DNA of 64,000 bases from Sodiomyces alkalinus F11 (lineage: Eukaryota > Ascomycota > Sordariomycetes > Glomerellales > Plectosphaerellaceae). Positions 12,498-23,900 of this stretch are shown one piece after another. Within the stretch, counting starts at the first letter, position 1; each line of letters opens with the position of its first letter. Both the position numbers and the translations under genes were made by a program. The stretch is from positions 1,601,471 to 1,665,470 of the forward strand of contig NW_021167079.1 of assembly GCF_003711515.1 (NCBI RefSeq), given 5' to 3'. A model generated the notes under the pieces. It searched no databases, was not told the origin of the DNA, and saw only the letters and a list, made by a program, of their open reading frames with translations.

Positions 12498-13112
12498 GTC
12501 ACATGTGTGAGCAATGAGGTGACATGAACTTTCGTATCCAGATGGTAAAGTAAATGGGTCGTTACAATGATTAGGCGATCCCGTCTGACGCTGACAGTTG
12601 AAGCATCAGCATCTTACCCTTCAATGTTCCGATACCCGATGATCGGGAATTTCGTGATCGGAATAGCGAGTTGAGCTGGGGCGATACTCCGTACTATCTA
12701 TCCACTTATTAATTGTCTGCATCTCCGGGGTAACTCAGCACTATCTTCTCACTAATATACAGTACCTGTTTCTACTGAATTGGTAATCCTTAGATAGAAC
12801 AGCCGCGTTTTGTCCGGCGGTCCGGGTGCAGTATGACGGCGTGCCGCATGTCCATTCGGAATGCGACTTCGGTTCAACTCTTCAACAACACCTATATAAA
12901 CCTTTTCGATACCTATACAATCTGGTTCGTCTCTATCTGTCACGACGGCCGATATAGAACTCCGAACAGATAGACGGGCGGTAATTGCTCCAAACATTTC
13001 GAATTTTACCCTTAATACCATATACCACGGCCCACTGGACATGGATTACCAAAAGCCAGACTTATTTAGGTATCCGTAGATATCATTCACCCCAGGGAAA
13101 TAAACTCTAGGT
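12498..13112. other. Intergenic DNA up to the edge of the transposon block
   Basis: Upstream side of the oxidoreductase gene, then unique DNA running to the target-site duplication of element X (taggt at 13108-13112). Base composition is intermediate. A 96-codon open frame on the minus strand (12752-13042) shows no recognisable domain and is not called. Confidence 0.5.
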
Positions 13113-13315
13113 TGTCAAATAAAGCGTAGTCAAAATCGTCACAAAATAGGTCAAAATTGATTAAGGTAATTATATATAATTATAACTGTCTCAGACCGTC
13201 AGGGAAACGCTACCACCGTATTTTATATAGTGCAGATTCTATAAGCGTCTACCCGGATTATACTCTTAGTAATCAGGTCTATTACATAACCGAAAAGACT
13301 ATAGTCTATTCGACA
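13113..13315 (-). repeat. 3' LTR of copia element X (203 bp)
   Basis: Matches, in inverted orientation, 18018-18220 with mainly C/T and G/A differences. On the minus strand it begins TGTCGAATAGAC and ends TTTGACA, the usual TG...CA. It is preceded on that strand by a purine tract (13316-13330) and followed by the target duplication accta (plus strand taggt, 13108-13112). Confidence 0.92.
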
Positions 13316-16300
13316 CACCCCCTAATCGCCTTAAACGTTAATTAGGCGATTAAAGCTATTCGTAATTAGCAGATAATCCAGCTATATAATCTCTTCGCTA
13401 TAGCCGCCTTTAAATTTATCCTCTAGGTCCTCTAAATATTCTATCCGGACTTCCTTTAGCTATTTCTGCTATAACTATTCCCGTATATCTATCACGCCTA
13501 CCTAGGACCTGAATATCTTAAATTTCTCGCCGTATAACGCCTTCGTTAATCCGTCTACTACTATTTCCGCGCTCGTAACGTACGTTACGAGTATTTACCC
13601 TTATTTCTTTACTTAACGTAACTAGTAGCCGTGGATATTAATATAGCGGAGGCGCGTTATTAACGTGCTAATCTCTTAATTAATTAATCGAATCGTTTAG
13701 TTATTATCGTATAAGATTCTTAATTCCGGATTATTAAATTCCACTTCTATACTAAATAATAGGCGATATATAAAGATACCCTCTTTTACATCTTATACTA
13801 ACGCTAATAGCTCTACTTCCGTTATAGATATCGTGACCGTATCCTGCTTATTAGCGCGCTATACTATTATACCGCTAAATAAGCGTATCACATACGCTTA
13901 ACTACTCTTTCGATTAAGGGTATTATCGGTAAATAAGGCGTTAGTATGAATTTCGATAGTATCGCTACGCCTTAGTTCTAACGTAAACGATTAGCTATTA
14001 ATTAGATAAAGGATTAGATAATCGGCGGCCTTATAGTAAATAGGCCTTAGATTAACGTTAAACCGGTATAGCCTACATACTATAAACGCGATATTAGGGC
14101 GCGATATTACTATTATGTATAGTATAGATCCTATCTTCCGTTAATAGCTTTTAACGTCCGTCGAGGTCCCTAAATAGGGTAGTAGTTCTACGATCTTAAT
14201 TAGGTGCGTTAGGCGATAGTTACTGCTATACTTACTATTTAGCTTTAAAAGGCGTTCTAATTTAGTAACGTAGTCGCGTTATAATAGCTAGATTTTACGG
14301 GCGGCGCGGTCGCGAATAACCTTAATACTAAGGAACCACTATAGAGGATCGCTACCTTATAGGTTATAGTAGCGTTATAGGTTATTAACGGCCTGCTTTA
14401 TCTACGCCTTATATTATTCCTTATAAGTAATAACGATATCGTTAACGTAGAAGAATAGGATTAAACCGCGGCGTAGAAAATAACACGGTTCTTACGGCAC
14501 TATCTAAAAGCCGTCCGCTAAAAGGATAGCCGAAAAATGCTTTTACTAAAGTAGTAAAGACTCCTTAAGTCTATATAACGCCTTTTTTAGGTGTAAACGA
14601 CTCTTAGGGGCTAGAAAGCCTAGCGGCGGGTATATAAAGATATTGTAGGGGAGGGGCGCGTGTATAAACGCGTTTATAACGTTAAATTATAATAGTATAA
14701 GATTAAATCGGGCGGCGATAGCTATTAACGCGCGGAATAACTATCCGACTAGTATTACTACGTATATCTCCTTAAGCGAGGATTAATACTGCTAATCTCC
14801 TTATACTATAAGCCTTACCTTATATTTATATAGAAATCTATACTTATCGACTTATATATTATTACCTATATCGAATTAAGAACCTGATATCTATCTGCTA
14901 CGGACGCCGGCACCCGTATCTATAACCCTATCTTCTTATAGCTCCGTAGGTAGTCTTCTTATATTTATCGGAATAGGTGGCTGTAAGGGTATAAGGGTAT
15001 ATCGCGAGGGTTCTTTAGAGGAGGAGGGAGGTCTTTACGGTGGATCTTTACGGCCGCCGGGGTAACCGCCGGAGTACCCGCTAAAGTAACCGCTAGGGTT
15101 ATATTTCCTAAGATAGCCTCCCGGGATATACTTCCGGTGGCTATTACCGGGGCTATAGATTCGTAGGGTATTATTAAGCGTCGCTATAACGCTATAGAGG
15201 TAGACCTTTTTAACCTTAATTTAGTTAGCGGAGTCCTATTTAATATATATATATTAGGGGCGTAGCGGCTAGCGTTAAACGTAGTAACCTAACCGTCTCT
15301 TTTCTAGCTATCTCCTTACCGAATTAATTACGCTCCTTTATTTAATAGAAGCCCTATAGCCGTAGCTATAGGGGTATTATAGTACCGCGTTCTGTTATCC
15401 TAGAACCCTACGGCTATAGGGGTATCACGGTTCCTTAATATAACGGCTACTATTAGCGCTATAACCGATAGCGGGGTTATTAGTAGAGTAGGAAGTAATA
15501 GATCGGGCGGATATAGACGGTGATTAGGCGCTATACCGGCTAAATCACACTATTTATAACCTAAATCTTATTCTAATTAACTCGAGATAGCCTCCTTTAC
15601 TCCCTTACGGCCGGGTATTACGGACTATAACCTTAACGGTAAAGCCGTCGAGGAAGGGGATCCAGGGACGTTTATCCCCGGATCTAATAATTTAAAATAA
15701 GTAGTTATATAAAGGAGGGGGGTCCTTAGCTTATACGTTCGTAAACGGCCGTGAATCTCTAGCCCTCTCCTACTCGATCTAACTAATCAGGTCTTCTAAT
15801 TACTCCTTGGTTAATTAACGGAGGTTATCCTTAAAGGTGGCGATATCGCCGTTAAAGAAGGCGCGTTCGTCAAAATCTATATCGCACGTTCGAATAACGC
15901 GGTTATAGCGGCGTAGGCCAGGTACCTAGATACGGAAAATATTAGTGGAATCGTAGCCGATAAGGTAGCCGATATAGGCGCGAGGAGCGATACGATTTAA
16001 TAGCTTATTAGCAGCCTTTTAGGCGTCCTTTATTATCGCGTACGCCTTATAGCCGTAAGCTCGAAGGTATAATAAAATCGGCTTCCTTTTAAAGAGGACC
16101 TTATATAGCGTTTTCTATTTCTTAGTATACTGCCTTTATAGCGTGCGGTTATAGACGTACATAGCTGTGGGAATAGCCTTAGGCTATATAAACGGTAGCA
16201 GTTTTACGTGGATATTTATTGTACGACCCTTTAAAATAACTATAGTAGCAGCGCGTTCGGCACCCCCGTTCTATACTTAAGTATCAGTAGCAGATACCTC

Positions 16301-17005
16301 TAAAAGGATACCCTCGCCACGTAGGAATTAGGTGATATCGTGGGATTAAGTTAGCTCGTTATTAGATTCGAAAACGCGTACCTTATAGTCTAATTAGCGG
16401 TTTATCTAGGCGAGGAATTCCTTAATTATTACGAGGATATCCACTACTAGCTTACTATTTATAACGTAGGTGGTCGTAAAACTACTATAACGGTCGGTGA
16501 AAAATATAAACCTTGAGTCCTTATCGGACGTTCGTTTAAAATCCGTGAAATTAATCGCTTATCGCTCCCCTGCTTAGGCAGGTATAGTATAAGGGCGCCT
16601 ACTAACGTGCCGTTTTATCTTTATAAGCTTATAGGCCTTATAGTCGATAGTTATTAGTCCCTTAATTTTAACCCCCTACGTCTACTCTTTTAGGTGCTAA
16701 AGTGGTTTAGGGCCTATATACCCTAAGCGTAGATACTATAAGATGCCCTCCGCTATGCTTAGATACCGTATCGTCGATTTAAGGACGGCTTTTCGGGTGG
16801 CTAAAGAAGAAAAGCCTAGAAAAGCAGCCGTAGATTAGTTAAAGGGCATATATTTAATAACGGTTTAATCGAAGTAGTGACTTAGCTAGTATAGTATGGA
16901 TCTATCGGAGCGCCGAATACAGTTATTTAGTGGCTTCTAATTCTACTAGTATTCTCGAAGATATAGGCGTTAGTTAAAGATTAAATTACAGGTAAAATCC
17001 TTATA
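13316..17005 (-). pseudogene. copia X pol remnant: integrase, reverse transcriptase, RNase H
   Basis: Read on the minus strand from high to low coordinates, the remnants follow copia order. First comes the pre-integrase segment with RLGYIGPKPL (about 16,700; RLGHIG before RIP). Then the integrase core (about 16,560-15,650) with FFTDRYSSF and later IGYLIGYDSTNIFRIW. The reverse transcriptase follows with FFYVNDIV at about 14,420-14,450 (YVDD-type box). RNase H ends with VDGLTKALYGE at about 13,530-13,590. Stops are TAA/TAG at former Gln positions. It breaks off at about 17,005, where the strand of the coding remnant switches; the gag/protease half of the same element lies at 18221-19802 on the other strand. 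Confidence 0.85.
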
Positions 17006-17681
17006 GCGACGGTCACGACGTCGTTAATAGAATCAGAACTACTCGCTTTTATAGAGGCCGCTAAAGAGACGTTATTCGTTAGCCGGATATTAAGGGATTT
17101 AGAGCTTTGGTTAGACTAATAGTAACTATAGCTGCACTACGATAATTAGCAGACTATTAACCTTATTAATAAGAAGGTATGACGCCTACGGGTAAGGCTA
17201 CGGCACGTCGATATATATAACTAGTAGGCGCGCTAGTTAGTATAATAAGGTCTCTTTAAGGTCACGTACGTTAACACGAAGGAGATAATCGCGGACGGCT
17301 TAACGAAGGTACTACCGGAGGCAGGAATTAAAAGACTATAGTAATAGCTTAATTTAACGGATTAAAAGAACTGTATCGAGTGGTCTAAACGACTACACGA
17401 AGAAATTAAACGCGTTAAAGCGGCCGTAACGAAGGCCCCTAAGGGCGTGGTAGATCCGATAGATATAGATCTAATTAATTAGATCCGGCTAACTAGGATC
17501 GAGGAACTAATTAAGATAGAATTGAATTAAACGGTTAAATAGGGCGGATTTAGATCCCTTTTACGAGGGCGTTTTCCCTTAACTGTTGATTTTACGATGG
17601 AAAAGTTAAGAGCGTTTGGTTTAAACCGAAGCCTCTGATTAGTTAGTTGACCTGGGAAGACCCACCTTAACTAAGGGGTTG
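17006..17681 (+). pseudogene. copia Y pol 3' end: RNase H remnant
   Basis: Plus-strand translation gives the copia RNase H C-terminal half: ELLAFIEAAKETLF, then a DN-QTINLINKK segment, RLRVRLRHVDIYN and the terminal EIIADGLTKVLPEAG (near 17,285-17,330). A purine stretch (ctaaggggttg) directly precedes the 3' LTR. The upstream part of the same RNase H lies on the minus strand, ending at 19,803. Confidence 0.85.
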
Positions 17682-17964
17682 TGTTATATAGGCAGGACCA
17701 CGATATAGTCTATAGGGGATCCAGGGGGGATCCACTCTATAACTAAGGGCTCCGGATATCGAGGACTTTAGGTATTAGGATATAATAAGGGTGGATACCG
17801 GAAAAGACCGGATAGGATCTAAATAATATAGTATCCATAACAGAGTCTTCACCACCTAAATTAAGAGCATAAGAGACTCTCCCAGATATAACTTGATATA
17901 ATACACACACACGAGATTTCTGCTCTACTAAGTTAATTATTCGAGTGCCTTTTGACGTGCGATA
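17682..17964 (+). repeat. 3' LTR of copia element Y (283 bp)
   Basis: Inverted counterpart of 32493-32775, the same length. The 5' end TGTTATATAGG against TATCGCATAGG in the partner implies an original TGTCGCATAGG with independent RIP changes in each copy. It is followed by gcctc (17965-17969), which matches the duplication beyond the other LTR. Confidence 0.92.
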
Positions 17965-17969
17965 GCCTC

Positions 17970-18012
17970 CTCCCTAAGCTAGGCCCCGAGATGGCGGGCA
18001 AGATCAAGTCTA
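17970..18012. other. 43-bp remnant of the pre-insertion locus between Y and X
   Basis: Bounded by the Y target duplication (gcctc, 17965-17969) and the X target duplication (accta, 18013-18017). It is not transposon sequence. Unlike both neighbours it keeps several CpA dinucleotides and is GC-rich. Confidence 0.8.
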
Positions 18013-18017
18013 ACCTA

Positions 18018-18220
18018 TATCGAATAGACTATAGTCTTTTCGGTTACGTAATAGGCCTGATTGCTAAGAGTATAATCCGGGTGGACGCTTACAGAATCTA
18101 CACTATATAAAATACGGTGGCAGCGTTTCCCTAACGGTCTAAGACAGTTATAATTATATATAATTGCCTTAATTAATTTTAGCCTATTTTATAACGATTT
18201 TAACTACGCTTTATTTAATA
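18018..18220 (+). repeat. 5' LTR of copia element X (203 bp)
   Basis: Inverted match of 13113-13315. It begins TATCGAATAGAC (TGTCG... before RIP) and ends TTTAATA (TTTGACA in the partner). Preceded by accta, the same 5 bp as beyond the other X LTR. Confidence 0.92.
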
Positions 18221-19802
18221 ATTAAGAGTCTTACTTATTAAGTGAAGATATACCTATTTTATCTACCCTTTTACTACTACAACCGATTTAAGAAGCTATC
18301 TAGCTACGCCGATATAGCGTGTTAATCTATAAATAACTATTAGGATATCGTATCTTAGCCCTATTACGTATAAAACCTATAAGGATTAAGAGCTCTAGCG
18401 ACACCTATACGAATCGGTTACCACCTACAATAACGTATAGAGGTTTCTCCGCCTATTCGATCCGACTTAGTCCCCCGAGGAGCCTATAATACCGGATTAC
18501 GGCTCCTTCCTATCTATAACACCTAGGCGTACGCCTATGTAATATCTTAACCTTACGGATGCCGGCTAGAAGGCGTACGACGTCGAAATCGCGTGCTAGA
18601 AGATCCTATAAGCGTAATACGATAGCTATCTAAAGGGGATTAACGCTATACTAACCTAGTAGGTTAATACTATCGACTAAAGCCGTAGATAACTATTATA
18701 AGGAGGTATACCTTGTAAGGTATACGAAGCCGTTAAACGCGATACGGATTAATACCTGGCCACCCGTTAAACCGATACCTATAAAGAGTATATCGAGTAT
18801 ACTCGTTATCCTACGAATAGCCTTAAGAAGCTCGGGGAGTAGTTAGATAAGTGGTAACTACTACTATAAAGCTATAAAAATACCGGTCCGAAGCCCGCTA
18901 TGTATATATAGGTTATAGACTTCTTTAGAGGTATACGCCCCTATACCGGCCGCGATTAGACTAAGGCTAAGGGTCGCTTAGTGGATAATTAGGTAATAAT
19001 ACCCGGAGACCTTTATACCCTTGGTTAGAAGTATATTAACACTAGACTTAAAGACTAAGGAAAACGCGGTAGCTACTATACCATAGTATTCCCTGCACTA
19101 TACACCGGAAGCGAAAAAGGTAAAGATACCTTAAAGGCCATGGCTAAGCCCCGTAAAAAGGGCGGCCGTGGGAAGAATAAAGCTAAGAATCCTACTACCG
19201 CGGTATCTATAGCTATACCTTTAGCTACTTTAGCTGCTTTAGCTAACCGTTCCTTTTCTAAACGCCGCTAATCTACTCTGTAGAGAGGTTAGATCTACCG
19301 CGTATACGCTATACCTAGCCACGATATTAACGTATACTTCTATCTATTCCCAGATATAGTATATAATAATTAGACACCCTTTAAGAGTACTAAAATAACC
19401 GTTTAACGGATCCTTAAATACGACCCCTCGCTACGCGCGGAAGTGGAAGAACTACGCGCCGTAAAGAAGGTAAAGAAGGATATAAGCCGGGACTTAGTAT
19501 AGCTTAAAGAGGCGTGACTCGACTATAGTAGTGTCCGTAGCGGCGTCTCCCACGCTACTAGCTTTACAGCAGGAACCGCTACTACTAGTTACCCTCTTCG
19601 AACCTCTACTATCCTTAATTCCGGCGCTATTATTTATATATTTAACGATTTTTCCCGTTTTTCTAATTTTACACCCGCTATATAGGGGGACTACGTAGTA
19701 GCCGGCAGTTCGGCCCTATCTATTAAAGGTTACGGTAACGTAACCGTGAGATTAAACGGACTAATAGGAGGCCTCGATTTTAGGCTATTAAACATTACCC
19801 GC
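18221..19802 (+). pseudogene. copia X gag and protease remnant
   Basis: Plus-strand remnant following the X 5' LTR. A basic stretch (KKGGRGKNKAKN, about 19,155-19,190) precedes a zinc-knuckle-like region. A protease/pre-integrase segment then reads YIFNDFSRFSNFTPAI, GDYVVAGSSALSIKGYGNV and DFRLLNITR, the copia pattern of a protease followed by a glycine-rich strand. Stops are at TAA/TAG positions. The frame ends abruptly at the inversion breakpoint. Confidence 0.75.
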
Positions 19803-20744
19803 TTTCTAGTTAACGGTGCCGCCGAAAAGCTTTATCGTATATCCTTATAAACTCTTACGGTCTGGATTATCTCTAAAGGACGCGTCGCTTACTATTAGGA
19901 AGAGCCTATCCCCGGCGAATTCCAGGCAGTAGTATCTTGTATAGTACAGGAATAGCAGCACTTATTAAGCCCTCTTAAGGTGGTTAGAGGAGGGGTTAAC
20001 GTTATATTAGGAAAGCTTTAAGCAGGCGAACGCGATATCGGGTCTTATTACGATAGCGGCGTATAGAATAGAACGGATTATTCCCTAATACTAACGGACC
20101 TCGGGAATCGACGCGCGGGTACCGTCTTAGGGTATTACCGGCTCCGTAGATAATAGGACTTTTAGTGGTTTTCGGTAAAGTATATCTACGCAGTATTTAA
20201 CCACGATCTTCTCCACGTAAAAGGATTATAATAGCTATAACCTATGGGTGGCTCTATCTCTTAGGACCTTAATTCCCAGGAACTAACGGATTTCTTCGCC
20301 TCCTAATAACCTATAGCTTCGCTTAAGGGCAGCCTTAAGGTCGTCGGCGTCCGTCTTACGGTCTCTATATTATATAAGTCCGATATCGTTAACGTAGAAG
20401 AATAGGATTAAACCGTCGCGGATTATAATACAAGGGTCGTTAGGGATAGCTATAAAGCCTATCCTCTATAGCGTGTCGCTAAATTCCTCTTACTATAGTA
20501 GTAGCGATACCCTTAAACCGAAGAGGGCTTTCCGTAATAGCAGGACCTTACCTAGTACTTCGTAGCCTTACGGTATCTTTATAAACACCTCTTCCTTAAG
20601 GCTGGCGTTAACGAACGCGTTAACGGTATCGAACTGCCTTATCTCTAGGTTAAATCGGGCGGCGATCGCTATTAGTATACGGAAAGACTACGAGGCTAGC
20701 GTTACGGAGTAGTTATCTTTAGTCTCTAACCGTTTTTATTAATC
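19803..20744 (-). pseudogene. copia Y reverse transcriptase / RNase H remnant (interrupted by element G)
   Basis: Minus-strand reading from 20,744 downward shows LFFYVNDI (about 20,380-20,410), FLGIKVLRDRATHRL, SFYVEKIVVKY, ILYAAIVIRPDIAFA and SDASFRDNPDRKSL with GYTIKLFGG, i.e. the copia RT palm/thumb and the first half of RNase H. Its upstream part continues at 28,486 on the far side of the gypsy insertion. Confidence 0.88.
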
Positions 20745-20969
20745 TGTAAGGAACGGAGTGGCACTGTGGATTCGCACTGTGTGCAGTCGGAGATACGCTC
20801 GGGCCGCCGAGCGTTCGGCGAAAACCTTAGAATCGCCACGTTAGCGTAGAGGGAAAAATCCCCTTTTTTCCCCTAAGTTAAAGTCTTAAGAAATATACGA
20901 TTATTAAGCCTAATAGTATTATCCGCTACGGTGCACCTTTTGCCTAGTATTATAGCCTATTCCTTAATA
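20745..20969 (+). repeat. 5' LTR of gypsy element G (225 bp)
   Basis: Starts TGTAAGGAACGGAG and ends CCTTAATA (CA end lost through C-to-T). It aligns without gaps to 28256-28480; by eye the differences are about a dozen transitions and two transversions, the pattern RIP produces. Confidence 0.95.
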
Positions 20970-20989
20970 AATTCTTTAACTTCTATACC

Positions 20990-23900
20990 TATAAGGTTAC
21001 CGGGCCGAAGATACCACTAAAGCGGACTTTATAAAGCACTACCGACGCCGAGCGGGCGGATATAGGCGTATAATAAGAAGAGCCTATTCGAGGTATCGAA
21101 GAGCGTTAGGACCGATAGGATAATGATAACGATACGGCCTTCTCGTTATTCTTTAGTTCGGTGCGAACACGGACGTTATCCGTGGATAATCGTCTACGGA
21201 GACTCGATATCGAATAAGCGAGGAGCGCTAAACGGTCGGCGAGCTACGCGTCTTCCGACTATATAGGGGAACCGTCCCTGACTACTACTAAGAACCTATT
21301 CGCCCTATTAGCGCATTAGGTATAGTAGTAGTAAAAGTTTAACTAGTAGATATAGAGGCAGAATAAAGCTATCCTATAAAGGCTTATCGAACGCCCGGCG
21401 ATAAAACGCGAATATAAGAAGCCACCGGTCTATATCTATAAGACCCTGGGAGAGAACGCGACCGTTACTAAGATTAATAACTAGGTATCCGCGGTTAAGG
21501 CTAGAAACCGTTTTCGGGTAGAGGCCCCCGTGCTTTAGCTAATCGAATAGGCTTTAACTAAGCTAGAATAATCCTACTAAATATTATAGCGGAGCTATAA
21601 ATAAAAGCTCTTATCGCCTATATAGGACGACTTTAAGGCGTTTATTCGGCGAGAATACCTATCGCGCGACTTATAGCACTTCTACTACCGGGAGGAGCTG
21701 TATAAGTTATATATTATCGGCGAGATAATGCCGATAAAGTTATTCGAATAATAGGATAACTATTATCGCCTATTAGGGTAAAAGACGTATAGTAGCGAAG
21801 AGCGTGCATACGACTATTTTCGACGATTACCCGTACGGTTCCGCGATAAGCTTTATAAGTAGCGGGTAGAGCTTAAAAAGGCTTACACGGTAGCGTAGGA
21901 GGCATAGTTACTTTAGGAGATATACTCCCCGAATAATAGGTCTAATAGCCGGAAGAGGTCCTACTTCTATTATTAGAAGGATAACCCGTTATAAAGAGGA
22001 TAGTATCCGTCCGCTAAATAATCGGAAAGCGCCTTAAAGGGGTAGTAATAAGCGATAAAATCTTTATTATCGACGACCACGCCTAATACCTAAAAGACCT
22101 CCAGGTTAGATAAACCCTTTAATAAGAAGTACTATAACTATAGTAAAAAGGGATACCGGTCTAAGGACTACTATAGTAAAGACCGTAAGGATAGCGGTAA
22201 GGGCTCGGCGAAGAAAAGCGCTAACGTAAGTAATATTCAGGTCTAAGGGAAATTAGCCCTTAACGACGATATACGGATTACCGAGATCCTTAGTAACCCG
22301 GGAAATAGATCGGCGTAGTGTAGGGGGTAAGTATTATATCCGTAAAAGTTCCGAAATAAGTCCTGGTCGGTAAAGTCGTGTAAGGAGTTATGTATATTAT
22401 CTAAGAAGGGCGTGAGGTTAAGCTTAGCGTTAACCTCGATACTGGTATATAAGTCGATATTATTAGCCCGGTATTAATAAAACGGTTAAAGTTATAGCCG
22501 TTAAGCGGAATCCAGGCCTTAGCTCTAAAAGGTTTTAATAGCTAAGCGGCGAGTAGCCGCGGAGTATATAGCTTAGCCTTTTATTTAGTAGACTTTAAGG
22601 AGAGGCCCCGACTCTTAAAAAGAGTATTTATATACACGGACCGGCTAAAGGGGTTAGGTTACTTATTATTATCGAATAATAGTATAGGTTAAGAGAGTAT
22701 CCTAATTAACACGGCTAGCCGAATATTCGGCTTTAGACCGCTCTTTATCGCGGAACCCGAGGCCTAGGCCCGGGAGGTAATAGAGTAAAGGGCGAAGGCG
22801 TATATTATATACGTTATTATAGCCACCGCTATTACGGGTAGTACCCCGGATATAATAATTCCGTTAGTGGATAATAATAAACCACGGCCTAAAGGCGTGC
22901 GTTTACCTTTTAGTCTACGATAATTCGAAGACGTGTTTTCGGAAGAAGCAGCGAAGGAACTACCTCCATTAGAGGACGCAGAATATTCTATTAACCTATA
23001 AGAGGGGAAGGAGCCCCTGTTCGGGCCCTTATACCCGCTATTACCTATATAGCTCGAGGAGCTAAAAAAGTATATCGTCAAAGATATAGCGAGCGGTCGT
23101 ATTTAGAAATTAACTAGCCTAACAGGGTCGTTAGTCTTATGTATACTAAAGAAGGATAGTAGCCTTCGCCTATATATCGACTATCGTGGGCTAAACGCCG
23201 TCACGATTAAGAATCGGTACCCGCTCCTACTAATTAGGGAACTACTAGATCGCCTTTCGGGCGCCTAATAATTTTTAAAGGTTAATATCCGAGATACCTA
23301 TTATAGGATCTGGATTAAGAAAGAGGACCGCTGGAAAACCGTATTTAGAACGCGGTATAGACACTTTAAGTATACGGTTATACTATTCGGGTTAACGAAC
23401 GCGCCCGCGATATTTTAGGCGTATATTTACCGAGCACTTACTAGTTTATTTAATATCTGCTATATTATATACCTTAACGATATCCTAATCTACTCCTATA
23501 TTAAAGAGGAATACACGAAGCACCTATAATAAGTCCTTAAAAGGTTATAGCATTACTAACTATATACTAAACTATCGAAATACGAATTTTATAGGGACCG
23601 GATAGACTTCTTAGGGTTTATAGTAAGCCGTGAGGGTATTATAATAGACCTAAAAAGGGTATAAGCGGTAGCCGACTAGCCGGCGCTAGAATCTTTTAGG
23701 GACGTATAAGTCTTTCTAGGATTCGCGAATTTCTATAGAAGATTTATCGAAGGGTACTCGAAGGTTATAATACCCTTATCCGCGCTATTAAAGGGTAGTA
23801 AGGCCGGTGTAAAGAAAGGACTATTCTATTTTCCGCCGGAGGCTTAAGAAGCTTTTAAAAGACTAAAGGCTACTTTTAGCTTAGCGCTTATTCTACGCTA

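Larger units (their letters stand above)
17006..19802. other. Inverted segment (~2.8 kb) joining the interiors of copia X and copia Y
   Basis: Inside this interval X and Y remnants run on the plus strand; outside it they run on the minus strand. Turning it round joins X protease (ending LLNITR) to X pre-integrase (YKDFTCNLI), and Y RNase H (FGGTVN-KA) to its continuation (TVTTS...ELLAF). It also puts each LTR pair in the same orientation. A GCG/CGC triplet lies at both breakpoints (17006-17008 and 19800-19802). Confidence 0.8.

Noticed and set aside
13113..18220. The 203-bp inverted repeats at both ends look like terminal inverted repeats of a DNA transposon
   Set aside because: They have the TG...CA ends of LTRs, lie next to copia gag and copia RNase H, and share the 5-bp duplication accta. 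The inverted arrangement is better explained by the internal inversion.
22764..23081. 105-codon minus-strand open frame in element G
   Set aside because: Antisense to the protease/RT region of the gypsy pol ghost, whose plus-strand reading is clearly homologous.
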